Below, piece by piece: positions 22,995 to 33,612 of a stretch of 64,000 nucleotides of DNA (the stretch's first letter is position 1; the number at the start of each line of letters is the position of its first letter). The position numbers were made by a program, and so were the translations under genes. Source of the stretch: Chaetomium olivaceum (lineage: Eukaryota > Ascomycota > Sordariomycetes > Sordariales > Chaetomiaceae); NCBI GenBank assembly GCA_039881045.1, contig JAYWVB010000002.1:1240001-1304000 (forward strand). Direction: 5' to 3'. The notes below the pieces were generated by a model. That model did not search any database. It had not been told where the DNA came from and worked only from the letters and a program-made list of their open reading frames with translations.

Positions 22995-24342
22995 ATGGAG
23001 CACACCCCGCCGCCCGCCCTTCAGGTCGCCCTCATCCCCCGCGAACACTTACTGCCCCTCCGAGAGGTCGTCGCTTGACTACCCTTCGCCGGGCTTGGTA
23101 GAACAGCAGTACAAGATCTCTACGATATACGGAGATCAGTCCTGCGTGACCCCGCCCATGGACCCCGAGCTCTCTCTCCCGCCCCTGGACTCGATGGGCC
23201 ACCCGGACTGGAACACCACGACCGTCATCCACCCCATCTCCTCCGGCTCCAACATGCCCAGCATCCTCTCTGCGGACTACGACACTTTCGGGGGCTACCA
23301 GTACAGCCATGATGTCTACCAGACGCACCCGACGAGCCACCCGCCCTCGATCCACGCTTCTACCCCTCCGCCGACTGCCTCTGCTCCCAGGTCTCCGGCG
23401 CCGATGAGGACGCCCTACACGCCGGCCACCTCGGTCCCCGCTCCCATGACTCCGCGGGTCAAGATGGAGGGCACTTCGGACTACAGCCAGAGCACGGATG
23501 GATCCCACTACCCTTCGCCGAGATCGATTCACACATCTTACACTTCCGACAACGGCCCGTACACCGGCAGCACCTCAACCGGCTACCTGTCCGACAGCGG
23601 GTCGGCAGCGTGGCACAAGCCCGAGTACCAGCCGATGGAGCCTGAGCACTTCTACCCGGGCCCGCCGCCCCCGCCGCCGTCGGCTTTCATGCACGACGCC
23701 AGGAGGCAGTACCGGGTGACCCGGCCGAAGAGGGCACCGCGCCGTCTGACGACCAAGGAGGAGGCCAACTTCCAGTGCGAGGTCAAGGGCTGCGGCAAGC
23801 TCTTTAGCCGCAGCTACAACTTCAAGGCGCACATGGAGACCCACGACGAGAAGCGCGAGTACCCCTTCCCGTGCCAGGTGCCCGACTGCAGCAAGAAGTT
23901 CGTCCGCAAGACCGACCTCCAGCGCCACCACCAGAGCGTGCACCTCCGGGAGCGGACGCACAAGTGCGACTTCTGCACTCGCATGTTTGCGCGCAAGGAC
24001 ACTCTGAGGAGGTAAGCTTAACACAACCCCATCACAAAAAGCCTGAAAAGCCAGAATCATTTTACTAACTCAGTTCCCCTTAGACACATGGAAGATGGCT
24101 GCTCCAAGAGGTTCGATATCGGCACCATGGACCTCCGCGCTGAGGCCGGGTATGACAACATGCACCCGAGCGCGCGCTCCATGGCTCCCATGAGCCACAT
24201 GATGGCGCCATCAGGCGGCCTGCCGCCCATTGGCATCCCTCCGCTCTGCGGCCCCGGCATGCTCGGCTCCATGCCTCCTTCGATGCGCCCTAGGGAACCC
24301 CTCGCGGGGGGTGACCACCAAGGGCACAGCTGGGGGCGGTGA
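22995..24342 (+). CDS. C2H2 zinc-finger transcription factor (N-terminus uncertain)
   Basis: Nuclear DNA-binding protein with a Ser/Thr/Pro/Tyr-rich N-terminal half and three C2H2-type fingers near the C-terminus. Finger 1 is C-E-V-K-G-C...H-M-E-T-H, finger 2 is C-Q-V-P-D-C...H-H-Q-S-V-H, and finger 3 is C-D-F-C...H-M-E-D-G-C, split by the intron at 24012-24083 (branch CTAAC, acceptor TTAG). A basic stretch (TRPKRAPRRLTTKEE) precedes them. The reading frame is secure from 23068 to the end. The first ATG in that frame is at 23158 (370 aa), but the coding-like peptide SSLDYPSPGLVEQQYKIST lies upstream of it. An ATG at 22995 would join if one C in the run 23036-23040 were extra, giving about 424 aa. 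The arrangement resembles FlbC-type conidiation regulators, but I am not sure of that. It sits alone in an 18-kb gene-poor block, as developmental regulators often do. Confidence 0.85.
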
Positions 24343-25219
24343 TGACTCGAGAACTGTCATCTCCTACCAACACTTTTTCTCATTGGACATATTTCACACA
24401 TTCTCTGGGTAGATACCAAGGAGGCGTCTCGGGTACAAGACGGGTTTTGAGTTTTATTTCCTTCTTTCTTTTTCGGGTTTTTTTTTTCTTTCTCTGTTTA
24501 TTCTCTTTTGCACGCAACTGTATGAATAATGTACGCGATACGGGGAAATCATGGATGGGGCACGTGGGTGGTGTTTTGGATATGATACGATACATTGGGA
24601 GGGGCTTTGGGGGATCAAGACCTCAAACTGGAGGCAACGGGCGGCTTCAATCTTTCTGCAACATTATCTTCCTTTCTTTTTTGCTTCACTTTCTTCCATG
24701 TTTGTCTCTTGGGGGAAAAAACCCCATTGTACACCTAGGTGTATCACTGCCACTACTACAGTACACTACTAGACCGGGCTGGAAAGGAACGGCATTAGCT
24801 AGCTAGCTTCTCGAGAAAGAAAACATCAAATTTCTCGCATCTTGATCTTGATCCCGTCCCTAATCCCTCATCTCCGATCGCAACCACCATTTGCCACGAC
24901 GCTAAAACAACGATGAGCCCGATTTCCTCAGCGATCGGATTCAGCACCAGCCCTGTTCTGTGCCGCACCATCCGCTCCGCTTGTTCGCGGCGGACGGCCC
25001 AGCACCCGAACGCTAATCTCCCAACTCCATGCTTGGCATGGGCCGGCCCTTGGACGCTAACGTCAATCACACTCCACCAACGATGACAAGAGATTAGCGC
25101 ACCAACGCGCTCAACCTGGTATCGTTTCGCTGTTTCGCTGCTTCTTCCTTCCCTGCTCCGAAGCATCTCGTGGTCCCCGGGCCGCGGCACATTTTGGCGA
25201 GGGAATGGGGGAAGGGAAA

Positions 25220-25238
25220 GGGGGGGGGGGGGGGGGGG
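25220..25238. repeat. 19-nt poly-G tract
   Basis: An uninterrupted run of 19 G residues, preceded by G-rich sequence (GGGGGAAGGGAAAG). Such runs can form G-quadruplexes and are also hot spots for length errors in sequencing. Confidence 0.95.
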
Positions 25239-28200
25239 TCAGAGCCGGTGCAAGTGCCGAATGAACAAACTAAACTGAACCGAATCCAACCCGCAGCATG
25301 CGCAGCACCTCGTTGCCTGAGTCTGACCGGGCATCCGATCCAACAAACAGACTCAACTTGAATCCTGCACGATGGCTTCGTCTCGTCCCATTCGTCGCGG
25401 CCAGAGCGGGAAGGAATCGGGAAAGACGTGCGAATAACAAGGCTGCAGATAGATGGCTTGGCTCCTCCCGTCTGCTCAATGTGCTCACCTAAAGATCCTC
25501 CTCCTGTTGCGACTGCAGCTACCTAATCCATACTCTGACTGCATGCGCTCCTTCCAGGGCCGAGGAACAAACCCCACGACTCTGCACTAACTAAGGTAGG
25601 TAGTTAGGTCATTCTGCTGACCAGCCAAAAACCTGGAAGGGACCTCTATGCTTCGTTCGGAAAGCGGCTGACCCGGCCACACAGCATCCCACCCTCCCGC
25701 AAACCCACGCGATTGGATCATGAGGGTCCCGTCGTTCAAATTAACAAAAAAATGCTGCCTTTCGCTCCCGTTTCGTAGGGCTACGGGGCGGGCTGGGTTA
25801 CGGGGAACACAACGTCGCGTTTACGGGCCACTCATCAATCAATCAAGCAAGCAAAGCAAGCAAAGCAGCAGACCTGCAGTCATGCTGAGCCCTACGGTCC
25901 GACGTCGCACAGCAGATTCTGGACCCTATTGGACGCGAAGGATGACTGTGTAATTCCCTCTCGGCCCCAGACGATGTCACGCCCCTCGCATAGTTATGGG
26001 GCACCCTGCGCCGAGTCAATCGACGACTTCGGTCGACTTCGGTGGACAGATGACTACCCCGTGGTGGGACTGCGTTGGTTTGGTTTGTCGGCCACCCACC
26101 AAGACCTGCATCCCGCAATCTCGGCAGGGCTGTGGGGGGCGAGACTCGACATTCCCTGTGGTACGCAAAGAGAAAGTTGACTTGTTTGTCTTTAGCTGAT
26201 GATAAGGAGCTCATTCATGACCTTCATAGAGAAGCAAACCACCAAAAAACCCACCAAAAGTCGCTCGCCTACGAATACCAAGTTCGAAGAGTTATGTGTG
26301 CACAGACACGGAGGAACAACAAAACTCGCGGGCGGATCTCTCCGCCATCCCGGCTTGAAGGAGGCCAATGGCCAGCGCACGGGAGCACGCGAACGTCACT
26401 GCCGTCTACTCGTCCAATCAATAAAGTTCAAGGCTTCCAGGTTGCGAGATTAGCCTAGCAGTCGCCAGGGGCTGAAGGTCCTTATTGAGACCTCTCCTTC
26501 GTCTCCCCGAGACCCCAACGGCGAGCAGACCATGGGTTGTGACCTCAGAGGTCGGGAAACTGGGGGAAGATCTTACCCTCCCGGTTGCGCCATTCGCCTA
26601 CATTACCAAATAGTTACACACTTCCAAATCAATGGCCTCGGCGGTCTCGTGGACAATCGGACCACCAAGCATCCCCCTTCGGTCGCATCCGCGGCCACCG
26701 TCAGCCTGCCCGCGTCACACCGCGGGCACCATTGCGATTCCTGCGGCCCCCAACCCCGAAGAACTTCTCCTTCACCGGCACGCGGCATTGGCCAAACTGG
26801 ACCGTTGCCACGCACACACCTCTGATCTTGGACGTTCTCGGCCATAGTTTCCGTCATGTCCCCTGGGGGCCAGGCGTCAGCGGCCCGGCTTGGATAAGGT
26901 GTGGCCCGCAAGAAAGAAGGCGACAGAACGGCGATTGGCCCAACAGCCGCCTGGCACTCCTCAAGGTTGCAACGCACGGCTGCTTGGAGATCCCGGGAAC
27001 CAGCCCAACGGATTGGATTCACAATCCAAGCGACGACTCACTTTCTGGTTAGGACGTGCATCGTCATGGCGGCGCCCAGTCCAAACCCCGTTTCTTTGGC
27101 GAAGTCATGAAAGGATCACCGCAAGCGGGCTCCTTGGACTCGCCTAGGACAGGACCTGCGGCTGGCAGGCGTTGGCGCACGAGATGGCGTGGCCCAAGTC
27201 AGGCTAAATCCTGACCGAGGCAGGACGGAAGGATCGTGCATACCATACGAAGAGGGAATGACCAAACAACACCGCTTTGATTGCCGGGCGCACGTTATTA
27301 CGAAACACTATCGCAGTCGATCACCAACCGCCCAACCAGGCTCTGAGTCTACCCACCCCTGGCCCCGGGGAACTCTCTCTCTCTTTCCCAGGACTTCCCG
27401 CTCGGACGCAATACCACGCTGGCTTTTTCACGCCACGACGGTCGACCTGAATCCCCTCTACCACGCGATTCTCTTTCTACCGGGTAGTAGAGAGTGAGGG
27501 GGGTGGTGGTTCCAGAGTTTCAGCGTTCCAGAAACCTTCCATGCTCTCCGCAATTCGCACGCGTGCCGTGTTCCTGCTCACCGTCGCACCCCGCCCGACC
27601 GGCAGGCGGCACAGCAGCCGGCGGCGTTGCGGCGGCGGTTAAGCGCGTCCCTCTCCACGCCTATGCCACGCGAAGAAGAAGCGCAAGCGGATGATCCGCC
27701 GTTGCGGGACGGACAGGCTGCATATTTGCCGGCCGACCCATGGGGTCGCGGCTAGTTGTTGTTGCTTTTGTTCGCTACAATATTCGTGTGGGGTGGCGGG
27801 GGATGCGGTTGGTTGTTTCTGACGCGGCCGCTGCGGGCGCTTGCTTGGTGACTATCCAAGGTTCGGCATTGAATGTGAGACTTAACTAACTCACTACAGA
27901 TGTAACTGCAGACTACACTAACTAAGCCCTTGGTGCTTTGTCGTTAGGCGAAATGGGACGACGTGAAGTGGGCCACCTCCGCTCCGGACCCGGCTCCGAT
28001 ATTCTCGGGACCGGCCCGGGCGCGACGCAGTCACACGGGGTATAAGATCGACGGGAAGTGCATTGAAAATGCCCGGCACTTGTTCAACTATCCTACTTTC
28101 CCGGGATTAAAGTTCCCGGCAGCGTTGGTAAAGAAGCAGCTCACATGCAGGGTGGCGCGTCTCACTCTCACCCTTCGAAATCGCTCGGTTTTGGAAGCGC

Positions 28201-31200
28201 GGTGGAAAGTTCCAGCCCCCAATCCCCCCCTTCCACCATACATTACCGTATGTGGGCTAGTGAGACTTTAAGTTCTGACACAACACGGCAGTCGAGTGGC
28301 CAGATCCTGGAAGGCCACCCTCCTTGTCAATGTCAAAGGTTGAAAACAACGGATTAGGCATATGTGGTAATCTTCCTTGCTCCGAGAGTCTTTCTGGTCG
28401 GATTATATGGGTGAAATATTTGTCACCGGTCCGAGGAACTGGACGTCCTTGGAGATTGGTGACGGACGGTCCGGCGCTGCTCGGTCTTTTCGATAGTCGT
28501 TTTGGGTACGGAACGAGCGGATGAAGTCCGAGTTGACGGGGGTGTCAGCGCTCGGTGTCTTCGTGGCTGCATATCTAACTCTCTCATCCAAGTTGACTGC
28601 ACATGATGCTGGGAAAGCAGACTTGCTTGCGAGCACGAGTCCTTGCATACGTCTCCTCTTTCCCACTCTCATATGCCGGAGGCGTATACATGTGGCGTCG
28701 CCAAGATGAGGGGAGGTCGAAATGGCGACAGGCCGAAGGAAGAGAAACGTGGTCCATTTCCTTGCTCTCTGTGTAGGATCATGCAGGAGGCTGGTATCAC
28801 CCCTGAGGTGCAGGTTAGCCGCCTCTGTGTTTATCTGGGTAGGATTTGCCTTTTGCTGTCCTCCGGGGCCGTTTCGCCCCCCCTCCCCAGGTCTCACATC
28901 TCCCGCGCTGACCTTGCGACCGAATCGTATGTACGTTGTGTCGCTAGTTGGTGGTCATCAGACGCGCGTCTCATCCTTCGACTGTTGTTGTTGCGCGAGG
29001 AGGCGGAGGTTGGGAGGGGTTGGGGTTGAGATTTGCCGCAGGCGCGGTGGTTGTTGTTGTTGTTGTCACTCACGCCCTGCAGCCCTAGCTCCGTGTCCGT
29101 ATCTTTCCCCTGTCCCACCTTGAAATCCGTCCCTGTCGTTATCATGTTGTGACTCGGCCTGTCAAGTCATCACGTTACCTTGGATTCCACGGCCATCTGC
29201 GTCCTCTCCGGGGATCTCCTGCAGCCTTGATGTTGCCTTTCTGCAACCAGGTCACCCCCGGGGCCCCAGTACTACATGCGCATAACTCCGCGTTGCAGTC
29301 GCTACACTCTATATGCCTGGGGGTGGAGTCTTCGTATGTATGGGCTGACTGTTGTAAGTCGCAATCGGTTCTGCTGTCACGTATTTCCGCAGCGGGGCGT
29401 GCACCTCGAGGCGAGGCCCGATCGAGTAATCTGTAATTGTTTTGTATGTATGTACATACATGTAACTCACTCCGCGGGACGTCAATTGTCAAACGGCCTC
29501 ACGGGGCGGACGGGAGGGCGAATGGTTCCCCCTCAGGGTAACAATGTAAGAGAAGAGGTCGTATTGCATGCCGATGCGCAAAAGAAAGAAAGACGATATT
29601 CCCTCAGCGGTCCCTCCCGTTGCTGTGCCGTCATCTGTTCATCTCTGCCCCTGGCCCTCCACTCCCCGCAAATTTGAGACCGGGGGAGGGAGGGGGTTGG
29701 AAGGATTCACGGTGTGGGAGGGAGGAGATGGGAATGTGCGACCCTTGTTTTGCCACTGGGCGGCGGGCAGTCGTCGAGTTTACACACCCTGTCTGTACAC
29801 CTGGGTACATAGGACTCCTCGCGAGTTGGGAATGGTTTCGTGGTTCCACGGCGTGTTGAGGCTGTCGTGACTTGGGGAGGATGGGACTTGGATGGGCTCG
29901 GCTATGCGAGGTTCTTATCTGCAATTCTTCGGACATAACTAACAGACAGAGACAAGCTAACTAGCAGGATACTTACCATCATCTGTTTTGACGGAGGACG
30001 GGCATCTATCTGCCTCTAGCACGTCAACACACAGACAGACTCAGGTGGCGATATCCCCCTGTCTTGCCGGCCGAATTCCCTCTTTGGGAGCAACCTGCTT
30101 CCGTTGCCTTCCTTTCCCATCCCCACCAATTGTCTAGCGCCGTTCGTCGTCTTTCCCAGATCCGGCAATACACCCCCCGCGTTGGAGAGATAGGAAAGGC
30201 CGCATGCCTGAGTGGGGGGCTGTCATCCTCTGGGGAGTGGGGGGAGAGGGGGAGAGACAACAAGGGCGTGAGCGGGTTGCAGAAAGGGGTTTCGGAACAA
30301 CAGGGACGGACTAGCTAAAATCAACGTTGACGGATCGACCGATGATATGCGCTGATACCTTTGGTGGTGATCATACTACGTCGGAGGGATACTTGCTGGT
30401 CGAATCATGCTGGAACGTGGCAAGGTTAGGTAAACACTCACTAGTGGTGTTTGACATGTTGCTTGCCAAGGACGATGAAGGAGGTGATCGTTATCGTTTG
30501 GTGACCACGACGGTGGATGAGAAGCACCGTCTGTATGATCGTAGGTGGGGGAGAAGTCCGGTCGGTTCTGATACGGATACCGCGGCAGTGATCACGACTC
30601 TACCGTCCTTCCGCCCCAGCAACTACGAGCTCACACACCCGTGTCGTTATCCTATCTTCTAGAGTAGAAGGTTCCGAGAAATAATCCCCGGGCCAACACG
30701 ACTTCGAAAAAAAGAACAGCCGTAGAGGTATCTACAGGAGCTGCTTGCCCGGGACACAAGAACAACAGGTCGTGGGTAAATCCAACCAAGAAGATATCTA
30801 CTTCGTATTACCTTTTCTATCCATATTTTCCCTTCTATCCTTCCCCAACCGTACTACCGTCCCAAAAGCCAGCCAACTGATTCCCCTTCCCATGCATATC
30901 TAGTGTACACGACATATAACATCACCACCGAGCAAAACACCGACCACCACCACACCGGGCCTACACAGTTGAAGAAACGACCAACAACCCGTCTCGGCAG
31001 TTTATTGTTCCCATTTAATATATCTAAGCGGCCCGGACGAGCAAGCACACCCAAACTAGAACAGGCTCACGGCACAGCCGGGGCGGGCGGACAGGCAAGG
31101 CGAGACGAGACAAAGTGAGGCGAGACGAGGCCCCAAGGCACATCGTTTGGCCACCGAGAGACGAACCGGCGGGTTCCTCGGGATGGGTTGTGTCCCCCGA

Positions 31201-31360
31201 AACCCAGGTGAGGCGAGGGACTTGTGAGTGTTTCGGACCAGGCGGGCAGGGGAAGCGAAGAGGGGGGCACGAGACAGTGTCTGGGGCCCCGTGGGAATCG
31301 AGGCCGGTATGGTGTTGTGCGGTGGCACGGGAGGGATCGACGGCGGGATCCTGCCGTTCT

Positions 31361-31392
31361 GTTCGCTCGCTCGCTCGTTCGTTCGTTCGTTC
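31361..31392. repeat. Tetranucleotide microsatellite (GTTC/GCTC)x8
   Basis: Eight 4-bp units: GTTC, three GCTC, then four GTTC. It is non-coding, downstream of PRP3. Confidence 0.9.
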
Positions 31393-31625
31393 GTGCCCGG
31401 CGGGGGAAGGGAGGGATGGGCCGCTTCTCGCCCCCCCACCACCATGCCGCTGGACGCAACACAGCATCTTGAAAGTCCCCTGTCACAATAGCAGGAGGTG
31501 GTTGCAGTGCAAAGTAAGGTAGGTAGTGCATATTCTGGGAAGGAGTTTCCAGGTGCTGTACCGTTAAAACAAATCTATGGCATGGCTGCCCGTAGCTGTA
31601 TCCACGTCGTCCACACCAGCAGCCC

Positions 31626-33099
31626 TCACATCGGGGTATTCTTGGCCTGGGTCCAGAAGTTGTCCATCTTCCTGTGGGAGAGGAACTCCCTCGCCTCCCC
31701 GTCCGTCTCGCACACCTTGCTCCCCCACTTCTTAAAGGCGGGAGCCTTGCTTTCGCCCTCGAAAACCAGCACGCACTTGTTCGCCGACAAGTCCTTCAGC
31801 TGGCCGTTCTCGTCCTCCCCCTTGAGCCACTCCCGCGCCGCCGCACCTTGGCCTCCCGCCACAACAGCGGCGGCGGCATCTTTTTCACGTGACGGGAGCG
31901 ACTCGCTCCAGTCAATGCGGCGAAGCATGAGTTTCTTGTAGTTGTTGACGCTGTGCTCACCACCCTCGACAATGACTATGTTGAACTTGGGGTGCATGAT
32001 GCACACGCCGCTGAGGCCGTTCTGCGTGGCGTTGATGTTGATCTTGTAGCGGTGTTGCCCGTTGGCGAGGCTGCCGATCTTGAACACGGCCACGTGGATA
32101 CCCTTGGCCGCATCTTTGGCCTGGTTCGCGGCCAGCTTCTCGTGCTTTTCCTCCTTACTCAGTTTGCGCTCCTCGTTGGCCTGCATGTGCTTGTCGAAGC
32201 GTGCGGCGATTTCGCGGTTGACGCGCGCCTCGACGGCCGTCGGATCCTTTACCGCTTCTTCGCCGAGAACGCGCATCAGGTTGGATTTCTTGACTTTCGG
32301 CGGTGGGGCTGGCTCGAGGCCTAGCCTAATCTTAGCTTGCTTCTCCTTCAGTTCCATCATGCGCCTTTGCCGCCGAAGCTTTTGCTGCTCCTTGGGTGTA
32401 AGGTACATGGGCTTGGGCGCTGGCGCCAGCTTGTCTTGCGGCGGGCTCGATCGCTACGGGGTGCTGGATGTATAGCGTGACAATACTATCCGGCGTCGTG
32501 ATCTTGAGAGACTGCGGGATGTTGCTGTAATCCTTCCCGTCAATGAGTCCCTCGTCCCACCACTCCAACTCAGGAGGCGCTTCAACCAAGAACGCTTTCT
32601 CAACGGCCCGGTCCTCTTCCAACCCTGCCTTGCGAGCTTGCTCAGCGATCCTCTTTTTCATGTCCTCGAGCGCAGCCTGTCTCCGAAGCGCGTTGGCCTG
32701 ATGGATGTATTTGCCCTTCTGGTTGAAGATAAGCTGCCTCGGCTCCCTCGCCTTGCCCGTCGGCACATTGCTCGTATCTAGATAGGGGTTCGTCCGTGGG
32801 CCATCCTGTGTCGTCGAGAAACCTAGTGGCTTTCCTCTAGGCTTACCAGCATCTGGTGTAGAGCGTTGGCCCAAGGATGCTCTGAGGGAGTCGCTGGTCT
32901 TGACCGGGGCGTTGAGGTCGGCGAGGGCGGGATGGAGGGGCGTGTTGAGACCACCCTTAGCCTTCGCACCGCCCACGGCGGCTGCAACACGGGCTTTGAG
33001 GGCAGCCATGCGGTCGGCAGCCGACTCGGGCTTCTGGATTCTCGAAGTCGAATCATGGCGGGGGCCTAGTCCGCCATGTTGCTGCTGGTTTCGATCCAT
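31626..33099 (-). CDS. PRP3: U4/U6 snRNP protein PRP3 (one-base frame break)
   Basis: Spliceosome component that binds U4/U6 snRNA in the tri-snRNP. The N-terminal part (33099 to about 32450) has the PRP3 block TNPYLD...REPRQLIFNQKGKYIHQAN and LEWWDEGLID...NIPQSLKITTPDSIV. The C-terminal part (about 32450 to 31626) has YLTPKEQQKLRRQRRMMELK, VNREIAARFDKHMQANEERK, and a terminal domain ending KKWGSKVCETDGEAREFLSH. The two halves are in adjacent frames. Dropping one base near 32446-32455 gives the family-like joint QHPVAIEPPQDKLAPAPKPM and a 490-aa protein, close to the usual PRP3 length. PRP3 is essential in yeast, so an assembly indel is the likely explanation. The ATG at 33099 follows good context, and no intron is seen. 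It shares a 513-bp promoter with RPA190. Confidence 0.93.
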
Positions 33100-33612
33100 C
33101 GTCAAAGGAGGCGCGGATTCTGTTTTTTGCGACCTGCTCTTGCCGGCGCGGGAATAATTTAACCGTTATCGAAACGTTATATTGTTGAAGGTGCACAGCT
33201 GATTGCTGTGAGTTAGGTGATGACGCGACAACGAGAGCTCAGGCGTCGCAGAATTAACTAACTGCCTGTAGCGATGCAGCTTGGCTTTCTTAGCGACGGC
33301 ACCAAGGCCAATGTTCAGAAGCACAGACACTGTGCCATCCTCATCAACCAGGCTGTTGGGTGATGGGTGCCCCACACACACACACTGGTGGGGTTCTGCC
33401 GAGTCCGACCGCCAAAAAATATTCTCGCTGAAGCTTCGTCTCCAAATCCCCACCAATCACCGACTCGAAAGGCTGCGATTTCGAGAGAGAAGCCGTTTGT
33501 TGTGGCCGACTTCGACCTCGCAAACCTGCCTTAAAGTCGGCAATTTCTTTTGTAGCGACGGCCATACGGAAATGCGACATCATTAAGCCGGTTCTCCTCC
33601 AGCTTGGCCAAC
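33100..33612. promoter_or_regulatory. Bidirectional promoter between PRP3 and RPA190
   Basis: The start codons of the two divergent genes are 513 bp apart, so both promoters must lie here. No clear TATA box is seen for either gene, as is usual for housekeeping promoters. The region ends in C/T-rich sequence before the RPA190 ATG. Confidence 0.7.

Larger units (their letters stand above)
24343..31625. other. Gene-poor region downstream of the C2H2 regulator
   Basis: About 7.3 kb in which I find no gene with domains, splice structure or a convincing start. It includes T-rich sequence just after the transcription factor stop (likely 3' UTR), a G homopolymer at 25220-25238, and a tetranucleotide repeat at 31361-31392. 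Long non-coding transcripts cannot be excluded from sequence alone. Confidence 0.55.

Noticed and set aside
30327..30662. 111-codon plus-strand frame
   Set aside because: No similarity recognised, no intron or promoter context, isolated in the gene-poor region.
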